Positions 1 to 7,630 of a stretch of 64,000 bases of DNA are shown piece after piece. The notes under the pieces were generated by a model. The model searched no databases, was not told where the DNA came from, and was given only the letters and a program-made list of their open reading frames with translations. The DNA comes from Halomarina oriensis. Lineage in GTDB: Archaea; Halobacteriota; Halobacteria; Halobacteriales; Haloarculaceae. Numbering within the stretch: the stretch's first letter is position 1; every line of letters begins with the position of its first letter. The position numbers and the translations under genes were made by a program. The stretch lies in NCBI RefSeq assembly GCF_009791395.1, contig NZ_WSZK01000015.1:1-64000 (forward strand). The letters run 5' to 3'.

Positions 1-319
1 GCCCACTCGGGGCGAATCATACAGCTACGACTGACAGTAACGAACTTATACCTTTCCCCCGAACCGCTTCGACCGACACAGACACCGTAGATTTCAGCCG
101 ATTCACTGACTCACTCGGCGAGATAGTGTTCACGGACCGAGACACCACGGGCCGCCTCGCCGGGGCGTCACTGGAGCGGGCCGACGGACTGCTGGTCGAG
201 GACCCCACCATCGAGGAGGTCGACGTGCTCGCGGCGAACCGTCCGTCGCCCACGGCCGCCGGTCACCGGTGGTCTACCCGCTCCGTGAGCCCTATGCGTC
301 ACGCACGCCCACCGACAGT
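1..319. other. No supported gene; possible coding remnant on the plus strand
   Basis: The start of the window holds no complete gene. A plus-strand frame read from about position 84 to 260 gives a plausible acidic haloarchaeal peptide (LVEDPTIEEVDVLAA near 195-240). It has only a GTG candidate start at 123 and then runs without a stop into the aldo/keto reductase gene in another frame. It could be a decayed gene or chance. The sequence near 48-53 (TTATAC) resembles an archaeal TATA box. Confidence 0.25.
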
Positions 320-1084
320 ATGGACCTCCCACCGGTCGGGCTCGGGACGATGGCTGTCGACGATTCCGCCGTCGTCGAGACGGCTCTCGACGTCGGCTAC
401 CGCCACCTCGACACCGCACGCATCTACGACAACGAGGCCGTCGTCGGGGCCGGACTGGCCGCGAGCGACGTCTCCCGCGAGTCGGTGACGGTCGCCACGA
501 AACTGTGGGTCGACGACCTCGCCGCCACGGACGTCCGCGCCGCGACCGAGGAGAGCGCCGCCCGACTCGGCGTCGACACCGTCGACCTGCTGTACGTCCA
601 CCGACCGCGTGGCCCGTACGAACCGACCGAGACCCTGCCGGCGCTCGACACACTCGTCGACGACGGGCTGGTCGACCACGTCGGCGCCTCGAACTTCACC
701 GTGGACCAGCTCCGGACGGCCCGCGACCACCTCGACGCGCCGCTCGCGGCCCATCAGGTCGAGCGCCACCCGCTGTTCGTCCGTGACGACCTGCTCGCGG
801 ACGCCCGCGAACACGGCTACCCGCTGGTCGCGTACTCGCCGCTGGCCGGCGGGCAGGTCCGGGACCTGCCCGAACTCCAGGCCGTCGCCGACCGTCACGA
901 CACGACGCCCGAAGCCGTCGCTATCGCGTGGCTGACGGGAACGACGGGCGTGGTCACGGTCCCGAAAGCGTCCTCGCGTGCCCACCTCGAAGCGAACCTC
1001 GCGGCCGCGACGCTCGAACTGGACGACGACGACCGGGCCAGCGTCGAGTCGGTCGAGACCGAGCGGGAACTGTTCCCCGAGTGA
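320..1084 (+). CDS. Aldo/keto reductase (short-form, 254 aa)
   Basis: NADPH-dependent oxidoreductase of the aldo/keto reductase superfamily, a cytosolic TIM barrel reducing aldehydes or ketones; the substrate is not predictable. The N-terminal LPPVGLGTM strand, the GYRHLDTARIYDNEAVVG segment with catalytic Asp and Tyr, the TKLW segment with catalytic Lys, the VHRP segment, GASNF, and the C-terminal VPKASS cofactor-binding segment are all present in order. The barrel is compact, like 2,5-diketo-gluconate reductase types. I chose ATG 320 over the in-frame ATG 269 because the family starts right before the PxxGLGT strand and the extra 17 residues are unlike the family. It stands alone, just outside the left end of the provirus. 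A second, longer member of the superfamily lies at 22449-23438. Confidence 0.9.
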   Translation: MDLPPVGLGTMAVDDSAVVETALDVGYRHLDTARIYDNEAVVGAGLAASDVSRESVTVATKLWVDDLAATDVRAATEESAARLGVDTVDLLYVHRPRGPYEPTETLPALDTLVDDGLVDHVGASNFTVDQLRTARDHLDAPLAAHQVERHPLFVRDDLLADAREHGYPLVAYSPLAGGQVRDLPELQAVADRHDTTPEAVAIAWLTGTTGVVTVPKASSRAHLEANLAAATLELDDDDRASVESVETERELFPE

Positions 1085-1184
1085 ACTACAGGCCGGCGAA
1101 GAGAGACGGCGGGTGCCTCTGACAGTACCCCGTTTGCCGCCGTCCTGACGGAGAGCTGTCAACCATATAGCCTTGCCACCTAAC

Positions 1185-1286
1185 ATGAACGGGTCGGAGA
1201 CGGCCCGAGAGAACCTCGAGGCCGAGACCCGGCGGCGACTCCTCGGTCGGAGGGGCGACGAGGCGACGCCGTGGCTCGAAAGGTGA
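1185..1286 (+). CDS. Possible 33-residue small protein
   Basis: A short ORF between the reductase and the left attachment site encodes MNGSETARENLEAETRRRLL and a basic tail. Most codons end in G or C, as in neighbouring genes, and a TATA-like CATATAG lies at about 1163-1170. I recognise no family. Support is codon bias and the TATA-like box only, so it could be chance. Confidence 0.25.
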   Translation: MNGSETARENLEAETRRRLLGRRGDEATPWLER

Positions 1287-1300
1287 CGTCCGAAGTGAGT

Positions 1301-1369
1301 TGGCTGGGGAGGTACGCCCCGTTTCGGTGTCGGATACCGAGCGAGTGGTATCCGGATGGGTCGACACGG
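1301..1369. repeat. Left attachment repeat (displaced tRNA-Ile 3' end plus hairpin)
   Basis: An imperfect direct repeat of the segment at 15271-15340. The identical core GATGGGTCGACACGG (1355-1369) contains the last 13 bases of tRNA-Ile (complement). Next to it is an 8-bp hairpin, CGGATACC/GGTATCCG at 1331-1338/1347-1354. Further left, TGGCTGGGGAGGTA (1301-1314) and CGCCCCGTTT (1315-1324) also match the right copy. This marks the left boundary of the provirus; the integrase gene ends about 60 bp inside it. Confidence 0.8.
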
Positions 1370-1432
1370 TTCTCCGCTTCTCGGTAAACAGTGTGCAGTG
1401 CGTCTCGTTAGTTCGGACTGTAGTCGCTGGGT

Positions 1433-2446
1433 TCATTCTCTCAGATACCTCCGCCGCTGCTCCATCTTCTCACGCTTCGTACGCCGGTCGTAGTGTCGAT
1501 CCAGCACCGTCGCGGATACGTCCATGCGGTCGCTCACAATCTCGGTCGGCACGTCGTCGAGCAGGTGGGCCGTAATGGCCCCCGAGCGTATCTCGTGCGG
1601 CGACCGTGACGAGGGGCACTTGCTGGACGAATCGTAGCTCGTCGCCTCGCACTCGCCGACGTCGCGGTCGTGCGGACACCCCTCGCCGTACTTGCAGGGG
1701 CGCGTCACGCCGTAGATGGTCTGCCGGATAGTCGTCGAGTGAACGCGACCCTCTCGTGTCGTCAGCAGCGGCTCACGCCCGTGTTTGTCCTCGCGGTCGA
1801 TTCGCGGGCCGTTGATGTGGTCCTCGACCACCCGCGAGACGTGTGGCGCGAGAGCGACCCAGCGCTCCCCACGTTCCTGGTTCTTCAGCGGTGTATCCGT
1901 CTCCGGTCGGTGCTTCAGTTCCAGCGAGTCGTCCTCCAGGTCGATGTCCTCGAGGTCGAGTGACCGAATCGCGCCGGTTCGCATCCCCGTCCGCCACAGC
2001 AGAAGCATCACCACGTGCTGGCGGCTCGCGTACTGGTAGCGGTCGAGATACTCGATCGCGGCCTCTGCCCGTGCTGGGTCGATAGTCGTCTCCCTGGCCT
2101 GTTCTGCACCGGAAACCGTGGGGAGCAGAATCTTTGACCGTAAGCCCTCTGGCACGGCATCGATGGATGCGCAGAAGCCCATGAACACCCGGAGTGTGGA
2201 GAGTTGCCCCTGTAGCGTCACAGGCTTCAGTCCGTCCTCCTCGCTCCGAAAGACGCGATAGGCGTGCAGGTCGCGCCCGGTCAGGACGTTGAGGTTCGTG
2301 ATGTCCTCGCGCTGGCACCAGTCGATGAACCGCTCCAGCCGGTAGTGGTGTGTCTGGAGCGTCTGGTCGCTCACTTCGCTCGCTCGCTGGCTAAGGTAGA
2401 GGTCCAGCGCCGCCTCCGGCGCGATGGGGTCGAGTTCGTCACCCAT
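1433..2446 (-). CDS. int: Tyrosine recombinase (provirus integrase)
   Basis: Catalyses site-specific integration and excision at the tRNA-Ile attachment site. The N-terminal region (about 15-110) matches a SAM-like core-binding domain. The catalytic domain shows Arg156 in RTGMRTG, His284 and Arg287 in SPHEIRSGAI, and the nucleophile Tyr319 in DRHYDRR. A cysteine/histidine-rich insert around 250-280 (CKYGEGCPHDR, then two more Cys) is typical of haloarchaeal provirus integrases and may bind zinc. The usual second His of the family is replaced in the SDRMDVSATVLDRHY segment. I start at ATG 2446, overlapping the J-domain gene stop by 8 bp, rather than at the upstream in-frame 2623 that lies inside that gene. 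It is the last gene of a three-gene minus-strand operon. Confidence 0.92.
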   Translation of the reverse strand: MGDELDPIAPEAALDLYLSQRASEVSDQTLQTHHYRLERFIDWCQREDITNLNVLTGRDLHAYRVFRSEEDGLKPVTLQGQLSTLRVFMGFCASIDAVPEGLRSKILLPTVSGAEQARETTIDPARAEAAIEYLDRYQYASRQHVVMLLLWRTGMRTGAIRSLDLEDIDLEDDSLELKHRPETDTPLKNQERGERWVALAPHVSRVVEDHINGPRIDREDKHGREPLLTTREGRVHSTTIRQTIYGVTRPCKYGEGCPHDRDVGECEATSYDSSSKCPSSRSPHEIRSGAITAHLLDDVPTEIVSDRMDVSATVLDRHYDRRTKREKMEQRRRYLRE

Positions 2447-3017
2447 CGAGCATCGCCTCCTTCGCGGACTGCACGCGCTGGAACGCTTCACGGTCGCCCC
2501 CGGCGTCCGGATGCGTCTCTTTCGCCAGGTCGCGGGCAGCGCTTCGTACCGTCGCATCGTCAGCGTCTCGAGGAACGTCGAGTATCTGGTGCGGCGGAAT
2601 GTCGGTCCCCACGTCGACGTCACCCGCCGGGAGCCGAGCGGCAGCGAAGTCCGCGCCGCCGGTCACCACCGGGCGCTGTCCACGCATCCGCGTCTCGTGG
2701 ACCCACAGGTAGACGGTGCGAACGTTGTCGCGGAGACTGCTGTAACGATCACAGGCGACGGCGAACTGCTCGCCGTCCTTCGACCAGCGGAGTACGAATC
2801 CGGGGTCGTCCGGGTTTGCCGAGTACTTCGGCAGCCCGTTCGCCTTCGTGTGCGCGCCGCCCGAGCCGGTCGAGGCACGCCACTCATCGGGGTCGAGGCG
2901 GTCTATCTCGATCGTGAGTTCCTCGGTCGTCTGACCGAGTGAGACACGAAAGCTCGATCGTCGCTTTCGGTCCCGTAGAGGGGTTCGCTCCAACTCCGGC
3001 GGCCAGTCGAGGCTCAC
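2439..3017 (-). CDS. J-domain protein of the integration operon
   Basis: 192 residues. The C-terminal ~55 residues are a DnaJ J domain: PHQILDVPRDADDATVRSAA, then the HPD signature in KETHPDAGGD. Such domains stimulate Hsp70 (DnaK) ATPase. The N-terminal ~135 residues are a beta-rich region without a family I recognise (LGQTTEELTIEID, FVLRWSKDGEQFAVACDRY). The GTG start at 3017 overlaps the stop of the upstream zinc-ribbon gene as GTGA, which argues for translational coupling and against the longer frame from 3101, whose extra residues are an out-of-frame reading of that gene. Placement directly before the integrase suggests a role in recombination, replication or host chaperone recruitment. 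That role is inference. Confidence 0.8.
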   Translation of the reverse strand: MSLDWPPELERTPLRDRKRRSSFRVSLGQTTEELTIEIDRLDPDEWRASTGSGGAHTKANGLPKYSANPDDPGFVLRWSKDGEQFAVACDRYSSLRDNVRTVYLWVHETRMRGQRPVVTGGADFAAARLPAGDVDVGTDIPPHQILDVPRDADDATVRSAARDLAKETHPDAGGDREAFQRVQSAKEAMLDG

Positions 3018-3184
3018 CGTTCGCTCCGTGCGCAGTTGCGACAGGTCGCGTGGCCCGTCTGGGCGTCGTGACCGACGGCCTTCGCCTCGCACGAGTGGCA
3101 CGGGGTTGCGTCGTCGGGTTTTAGAGTAGGCGATGCCTCTTGCCGTGCGCGGGGTTCCAGCCCCGCGAAGGTGTCCGCTTGCAT
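3014..3184 (-). CDS. Small zinc-ribbon protein (56 aa)
   Basis: ATG 3184 to TGA 3014 encodes a 56-residue protein with two CxxC knuckles 15 residues apart: PCHSC (Cys29, Cys32) and CRNC (Cys48, Cys51), ending in ARSER. This is a single treble-clef or ribbon zinc site. The stop overlaps the GTG start of the J-domain gene, making it the first gene of a zinc ribbon, J-domain, integrase operon. Function unknown; a regulator or an accessory that assembles with the J-domain protein is possible. The N-terminal codons contain a perfect GC-rich hairpin (3148-3167), so translation initiation may be structured. Confidence 0.7.
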   Translation of the reverse strand: MQADTFAGLEPRARQEASPTLKPDDATPCHSCEAKAVGHDAQTGHATCRNCARSER

Positions 3185-3226
3185 ATTGGCAGTGGAACCA
3201 CCCGCAGGGGCGTGCCAGCGCCCCTG
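3148..3226. repeat. Two adjacent GC-rich perfect hairpins
   Basis: CGCGGGG-TTCCAG-CCCCGCG (3148-3167) and CAGGGGCG-TGCCAG-CGCCCCTG (3205-3226) are perfect stems with near-identical six-base loops (TTCCAG, TGCCAG). The first lies in the start of the zinc-ribbon gene and the second just upstream, in the divergent region between the integration operon and the first regulator. They could regulate the integration operon or be protein-binding sites. Confidence 0.5.
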
Positions 3227-3291
3227 TATGTCCTACAACGCTCGTTGTGTGCCTACTGTGTCTCGTGCTCCGGGGGTTCCAGTAGCTACAA

Positions 3292-3315
3292 TGTATGACC
3301 TATACAAATATGTAT
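3292..3315. promoter_or_regulatory. Operator-like triple half-site before the first regulator
   Basis: TGTAT (3292-3296), ATACA (3302-3306) and TGTAT (3311-3315) alternate in orientation, giving two overlapping inverted repeats (5- and 4-base spacers) in an AT-rich stretch 60-85 bp upstream of the winged-helix gene at 3378. This fits a multi-site operator for autoregulation. The AT-rich 3292-3360 segment probably also holds the promoter. Confidence 0.45.
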
Positions 3316-3377
3316 TGGACATTCTAGAGTGCATATATCGTACAACTAACGAGCCTATGTTTCAAATTCGCATTTAG

Positions 3378-3701
3378 ATGAGGCACTCTGCCGCCTGGAT
3401 GTCGATTTGGGATGACCGAATTCTTGAATATCTCCAAGAAAACGGTCCATCTCCAGTCGGCGAGATCGCGGAGAACGAGTACATCCACGTCTCTCAGCCC
3501 ACGGTCTCTCGACGATGCCAAAGACTGGCCGAGCATGGGTTCACCGCTAGGGTTGGGAATGGGGTGTACGTAATCACCGAGCGTGGCAAGTCGTACTTGG
3601 CTGGTGAACTCAACGCGGCGGAAAATCAGCCAGACCAGATACCAAAGATGGACAGCGAGCCGGCGACTGAAGGGAAAGAGTCGGGAACTAATGGCACCTG
3701 A
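3378..3701 (+). CDS. Winged-helix regulator, PhiH1-repressor-like (107 aa)
   Basis: A small DNA-binding protein. MSIWDDRILEYLQENGPSPV leads into a helix-turn-helix (GEIAENEYIHVSQPTVSRRCQRLAEHGF) and a wing (ARVGNGVYVITERGKSYLAGEL). This is the layout of haloarchaeal proviral PhiH1-type repressors. Residues 85-107 are a polar tail. It is divergent from the integration operon and close to a triple half-site, so it probably controls the choice between integration and lytic genes. A paralogue lies at 3854-4144 and shares the opening MRxSAxWM and the DxRILEYL block. Confidence 0.75.
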   Translation: MRHSAAWMSIWDDRILEYLQENGPSPVGEIAENEYIHVSQPTVSRRCQRLAEHGFTARVGNGVYVITERGKSYLAGELNAAENQPDQIPKMDSEPATEGKESGTNGT

Positions 3702-3752
3702 GCAGATTCGTTACCCTCACTGGGGGGGTATCGGAAATCGACTTATCGCCAG

Positions 3753-3823
3753 CGTTAGAGTGTGTTAGTTCATCTAAAGCAGATTTCCTCACAATCAGAA
3801 TTATCGGAACGGACACTCTAGCG
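3753..3823. promoter_or_regulatory. Inverted repeat CGTTAGAGTGT / ACACTCTAGCG before the second regulator
   Basis: CGTTAGAGTGT (3753-3763) and ACACTCTAGCG (3813-3823) form an 11-bp inverted repeat with one mismatch and 49 bp between the arms, ending 30 bp before the second winged-helix gene. The core CTAGAGTG also occurs at 3324-3331 before the first regulator. A shared operator bound by one or both paralogues is likely. Confidence 0.5.
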
Positions 3824-3853
3824 GTTATGAGGTCAACCCACTGTCTGTCGAAT

Positions 3854-4144
3854 ATGCGAAAGTCGGCGACGTGGATGGTGTTGTTGGACGAGCGAATCCT
3901 CGAGTACTTAGCAGAAGAACCCTGGTCATCACCGCGTATGATGGTGTCGCGGAGACCATTCCAAGGACTACAGGTGTCGATAGGTCGGTTGCGTGAGAGG
4001 CTAAGAGCGTTGGCTGAGGCAGAATTGATTTCCCACTTATGGGGTGAAGTATTTGAGATATCTAGGAAGGGACTACGGTACTTAGATGAAGATCTCAACG
4101 CTAATTTGGTACCACTCAATCGACCATCGAAATATCAGGTTTGA
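3854..4144 (+). CDS. Second winged-helix regulator, paralogue of 3378-3701
   Basis: 96 residues from ATG 3854. I prefer it to the upstream ATG 3827 because the opening MRKSATWM and DERILEYLAEE then align with the first regulator. A helix-turn-helix follows (MMVSRRPFQGLQVSIGRLRERLRALAEAELI), then a short wing (SHLWGEVFEISRKGLRYLDEDL). Its recognition helix differs from the paralogue, so target sites may differ. An 11-bp inverted repeat lies directly upstream. Two diverged repressor-like genes next to each other recall a lysogeny switch; which one acts as repressor is not visible. Confidence 0.7.
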   Translation: MRKSATWMVLLDERILEYLAEEPWSSPRMMVSRRPFQGLQVSIGRLRERLRALAEAELISHLWGEVFEISRKGLRYLDEDLNANLVPLNRPSKYQV

Positions 4145-4270
4145 TAGGTGCAAACACAGATGTCTGTTCATTTGCCATCCAAATTAGAATATTCCAGCAG
4201 TTGTGACAAGGGAACGGCTCCATCAAAGACGTTATAATTGAGAGTCACATAGAACCAGCCAGCCTAAACA

Positions 4271-4390
4271 ATGAACCGAATAGAACAGGTTTCAGAGAGC
4301 GCACTTGAGCAGCCGCTCCCCGAAAACCTGGAAGGCTGCAGAATCATTGTTCGGACCAAAGACAAAGAGTACACGAGAGAGCTCTCATAG
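4271..4390 (+). CDS. Small protein, 39 aa, unknown
   Basis: ATG 4271 encodes MNRIEQVSESALEQPLPENL, then EGCRIIVRTKDKEYTRELS. Composition is typical of a folded acidic/basic haloarchaeal small protein, with an apparent C-terminal beta-hairpin (RIIVRTKDKEYTREL). No family recognised. It converges tail-to-tail with the PIN-like gene, 7 bp apart, and may be a separate cargo or a partner of that gene. Confidence 0.45.
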   Translation: MNRIEQVSESALEQPLPENLEGCRIIVRTKDKEYTRELS

Positions 4391-4397
4391 AAACAAC

Positions 4398-6737
4398 CTA
4401 CATCTCGAATTCTAAAATTTTGACGTCCAGTAGCTGCGATATAGTTGTTAAATAATCGTCTGCGTCTGCACATAACAGAGGGAGACTCTTTTCACGTGCG
4501 AGTAGTACAGAATCGTGAACAGTTTCTTGTCTCGATATTGCCTCAGAGAGTTCTGCGGTCTCGTAGTCAGCATTCTTTAACTGGTTTAGTTGGTGAAGAT
4601 GCCTTGCTTCTGTGCTGATGCCACCGATTGCGGCTGATTGAGATGCGATGATAGCGGAAATAGGAACATGGAACGTGATCCATGGCACTCCCCTTTGGTT
4701 GATTCGCAGTTTGGGGACCAAGTGCAGAATACACTCTTCAGATAAATACCGCCCATCCGGTCCTTCTTCGATATGCTTCCCCAGTTCTACAGCAGCAGTC
4801 GGTGTAATAACAAGGTCATTAGGAACACCGTGATCATACCTCAATGAATCACCATCAGGAAATGCAATAATCTCCTTGTCATCCAACCACCGATTAATGT
4901 ATGCACTCGCACTCTCGGGGGCATCTGTTTTCTCCCGTGGCATCTTTTGCTGGATTTGTTGCTCAACTTCTTCATTTATTGCCCCCCTCAAATCTGTCTC
5001 GGAAGAAAGTATATCACCAATTTTAGGGAGGATTTCGTTTTTGATAGCATCATCTAAATCAGGGGTATTTGTAACATCTGCAATATCTCGAATGTTCATA
5101 GAGGCAATTCCAGCAAATTCGCCCAACTTACGAAGGCGATCATCACCGCTCACAATACCAGCGCTCTCGCGTTCACAGGCCTCATCGAGAATAAGCATAT
5201 CAGCAATATCAGCCTCGTCAACCGGACCTGCATTCTTGCCAATCTTTCCATCAATTTCTAGTTGAATTAGACCAATTTCGGCTAGCTTACGGAAGACATC
5301 AATGTTGTCGATACCCTTTTTTTGTACAGTAGTGCTTGGTCCTCCTCGATCCTTATGCTTGTTAATCTCGTACAATGAAATCCAAGGTATAACAATATTT
5401 GAGTAAAAGAAGGTATCATTTGTGAAGACCGACTTCAAGACGCACGAACCGCGTTCATCTATAATTTCATGATACAGGGCATTGGTATCCCAAATCCACT
5501 CATCAGTACTCTTATCCGACGCTTTTGAGGTGTTGAACTCGGGGTCAGAGGCTATCTCAAGTCTTTCTCTTACAACTTCAATGATCGACTCGGCAATATG
5601 TGGGTATCCGTTGATATTGGGATAGGATGTGATTATCCCATCTGAAACAGATGCAATTCGTACTGTTACGTTACCGAACGAGAATGCGATGGAGTTGGTA
5701 TTAGGGAAATAATAAGGTTGCAAAAGAACATCGTCTTCATCGTCGGATTCACTCTGGATGTAAAAATCGGTGTCTTCAACTATTTGTTTGATGTCGGCAT
5801 ATTCTACGGATAGGCCATCCTCGCTGTCGGTTCTTATCAAGTGTTTGTTAATGTGAATACCCGTATCTTTCAAATCCACAACTCTTGAGGGAATTCCCCT
5901 CACGATTGGCCCATGGATGTCCTCTGTTTCAAAATGGTGAAGTATATTTGTATCAAAATATCGCCTATTCTTCACCATGTCCGCAATTGCTTTGGAGTCC
6001 ATATTGTTGATCGGCCGGTGAGTGGTGAAGTATGCCTCATCGGGCTCGGAGATGTCACCAGTATACGTTTTTAAATCAAGAATCCGATTATAGTCGCCAG
6101 CATAACTGGCTTCAAAATACTCGGGGGGGACCAGCCCTTCTGGGATATTAATTCTATTAAAGTGGTCATACTCATTGTCAGCCAAATTTCTGAATATTTG
6201 CCAGCCGATCACTAAATCCGCGTTTTTCAAGGATGATTCTACGAATTCCAGTACCTCATCGACGAAATCAGAAAAGTCCCCGGAGTCGTATATATTATAG
6301 CCATCGTCAGATTGGAATTTCTCTAACCGTTGATTCAGGCCATCTATCCATATTGAAGAATCTCGCTCCAATGCAATCAATAAAGGATGTGACTCAGTTA
6401 GCGAATCTAGTTCCTCTATATCCTGCAATGGAAATGCATAGGTGAGTTCATCGGTCTCGTTCTCCATTACGATTTCTGCTAAATCCCCAATCTCGAGTGA
6501 AGAGTTGCTCAGTATGCACTTGTCGGCAAAAATTGAGTATGGATTAGAATAGCTTGGTATAATATTTGACTCGTACAAATCAATATCGCCCAATATTGCG
6601 GGAAGATATCGACTGCGAATTGTTCCGGCATAAGACGGTGAACACCCAACAACATCCGCAATTTCTGATGGAGGAGCCTCGTTGTGGGTCGAGGCGTAAT
6701 CAACTATTGACTGTTGGATGTCTGTTAGATTATCCAT
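4398..6737 (-). CDS. Large HTH and tandem PIN-like nuclease protein (779 aa), provirus cargo
   Basis: The N-terminal ~60 residues look like a helix-turn-helix (IQQSIVDYASTHNEAPPSEI, then CSPSYAGTIRSRYL). FDTNILHHF around Asp262 resembles the first motif of a PIN ribonuclease. WDTNALYH around Asp417, followed by VIPWISLYEINKH, DEADIADMLILDEA and SGDDRLRKLG (about 417-560), is a nearly complete PIN active-site series. The end repeats the theme: VITPTAAVELGKH (Glu651) and HDSVLLAREKSLPLLCADADD near 740-765. PIN domains cleave RNA with acidic residues and metal. It is visibly AT-richer than the flanking virion genes, which suggests separate acquisition. No toxin-antitoxin partner is obvious beyond the 39-residue neighbour. 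A defence or superinfection-exclusion role is inference. Confidence 0.6.
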   Translation of the reverse strand: MDNLTDIQQSIVDYASTHNEAPPSEIADVVGCSPSYAGTIRSRYLPAILGDIDLYESNIIPSYSNPYSIFADKCILSNSSLEIGDLAEIVMENETDELTYAFPLQDIEELDSLTESHPLLIALERDSSIWIDGLNQRLEKFQSDDGYNIYDSGDFSDFVDEVLEFVESSLKNADLVIGWQIFRNLADNEYDHFNRINIPEGLVPPEYFEASYAGDYNRILDLKTYTGDISEPDEAYFTTHRPINNMDSKAIADMVKNRRYFDTNILHHFETEDIHGPIVRGIPSRVVDLKDTGIHINKHLIRTDSEDGLSVEYADIKQIVEDTDFYIQSESDDEDDVLLQPYYFPNTNSIAFSFGNVTVRIASVSDGIITSYPNINGYPHIAESIIEVVRERLEIASDPEFNTSKASDKSTDEWIWDTNALYHEIIDERGSCVLKSVFTNDTFFYSNIVIPWISLYEINKHKDRGGPSTTVQKKGIDNIDVFRKLAEIGLIQLEIDGKIGKNAGPVDEADIADMLILDEACERESAGIVSGDDRLRKLGEFAGIASMNIRDIADVTNTPDLDDAIKNEILPKIGDILSSETDLRGAINEEVEQQIQQKMPREKTDAPESASAYINRWLDDKEIIAFPDGDSLRYDHGVPNDLVITPTAAVELGKHIEEGPDGRYLSEECILHLVPKLRINQRGVPWITFHVPISAIIASQSAAIGGISTEARHLHQLNQLKNADYETAELSEAISRQETVHDSVLLAREKSLPLLCADADDYLTTISQLLDVKILEFEM

Positions 6738-6773
6738 TCAGATATCTTACTCTCACTAGGGAAAACATGGCTA

Positions 6774-7316
6774 TTATACTTTCCAAATGACATTGGCCTC
6801 TTCATTCAATTGGGACCCAGTGAATTGAATATAAGCATTCGCACTCGACAAGTCGGCGTGACCCATCGTCTGACGAATATACTGTGGCGTTGCGCCTCGA
6901 GCAGCGATGAGTGTTCCGTAGGTATGCCGGAGGACGTGCGGCGTCACTTTCTTGCGTAATTCGGTGTCAGCGGCGACAGCCTTCACACGCTTCGTAATGG
7001 CCTGTCGTGAGACGCCAATCTTCTCGTGGCGTTTGAAGTAGTCGCGAAGTGTGCGGAGTGCAGCAGGCTCTCGAACCGGAATCGTTCTCACTGCGTGAGC
7101 AGTCTTTGGTGTCCATCCCGACTGCTCGGGTGGAACCCGAATCTGTTCGTTCTGCCAGTCAACCCACTCCTCGGTCATATGGGCGAACTCGTTCGCTCTT
7201 AGGCCAGTGTAGGCAAGCGTCCGGCAGGTCATCTCGTGGCGAAGGCTGTGGCGTTCGGCAGCGGTCAACAGCTCGTCCAACTCGGTCTCTTCAAGCGGCT
7301 CGCGTTTCCACGCCAT
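6774..7316 (-). CDS. Catalytic-domain-only tyrosine recombinase (180 aa)
   Basis: The protein begins at the catalytic domain, with no core-binding domain. It has Arg40 (TGLRANE), a probable Lys71 (TPKTAHAVR), His127/Arg130 (HVLRHTYGT), His153 (GHADLSSA) and Tyr162. All catalytic residues are present, so it may be active, unlike a decayed fragment. Full-size relatives exceed 280 residues. ATG 7316 is followed upstream by three TGTAAACC motifs (7324-7414), candidate binding or recombination sites. It differs from the integrase at 1433-2446; possible roles are multimer resolution, DNA inversion, or an integrase retained from another element. Confidence 0.8.
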   Translation of the reverse strand: MAWKREPLEETELDELLTAAERHSLRHEMTCRTLAYTGLRANEFAHMTEEWVDWQNEQIRVPPEQSGWTPKTAHAVRTIPVREPAALRTLRDYFKRHEKIGVSRQAITKRVKAVAADTELRKKVTPHVLRHTYGTLIAARGATPQYIRQTMGHADLSSANAYIQFTGSQLNEEANVIWKV

Positions 7317-7323
7317 GTCGCGG

Positions 7324-7414
7324 TGTAAACCGTAGTTGACCTAGAATCTTTGGGGTACATAAGCGAGCGAGCGCCTGCTTCGGCGAGGTTTACAGTCCTA
7401 CAACTCTGTAAACC
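7324..7414. repeat. TGTAAACC motifs, including a 9-bp inverted repeat
   Basis: GGTTTACAG (7387-7395) and CTGTAAACC (7406-7414) form a perfect inverted repeat with a 10-bp spacer. A further TGTAAACC lies at 7324-7331, 8 bp before the recombinase start. This layout fits recombinase core sites or an operator for that gene. Confidence 0.5.
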
Positions 7415-7432
7415 AGCAGCCGACCAGCGAAA

Positions 7433-7630
7433 CTACTCGTCCCGGTCTTCTAATCTCGTTACCCGTTTCACCAGTCCTGGCGTCGCTCGTGACCCATAGA
7501 GTGCGCGGTCGTGGTCCTCGACTTGTTCTAACCGCTGCGCAACGTCGCGAAGTTCGTACGCCGCATAGCCGAGGATAGCAGCGGCCGCGGGTTGTGCGAG
7601 CGTGAACAGCGCGTCGAGAAAGACGCTCAC
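7433..7630 (-). CDS. Small virion-operon membrane protein (65 aa)
   Basis: A GTG start at 7630 overlaps the preceding stop as GTGA. The protein has one hydrophobic segment (FLDALFTLAQPAAAAILGYA, about 4-23) followed by a charged amphipathic helix (ELRDVAQRLEQVEDHDRALY) and a basic/acidic tail. It is the last gene of the minus-strand structural operon. This is the architecture of a small membrane protein with a coiled coil, plausibly a holin-like or internal-membrane virion protein. No family recognised. Confidence 0.6.
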   Translation of the reverse strand: MSVFLDALFTLAQPAAAAILGYAAYELRDVAQRLEQVEDHDRALYGSRATPGLVKRVTRLEDRDE

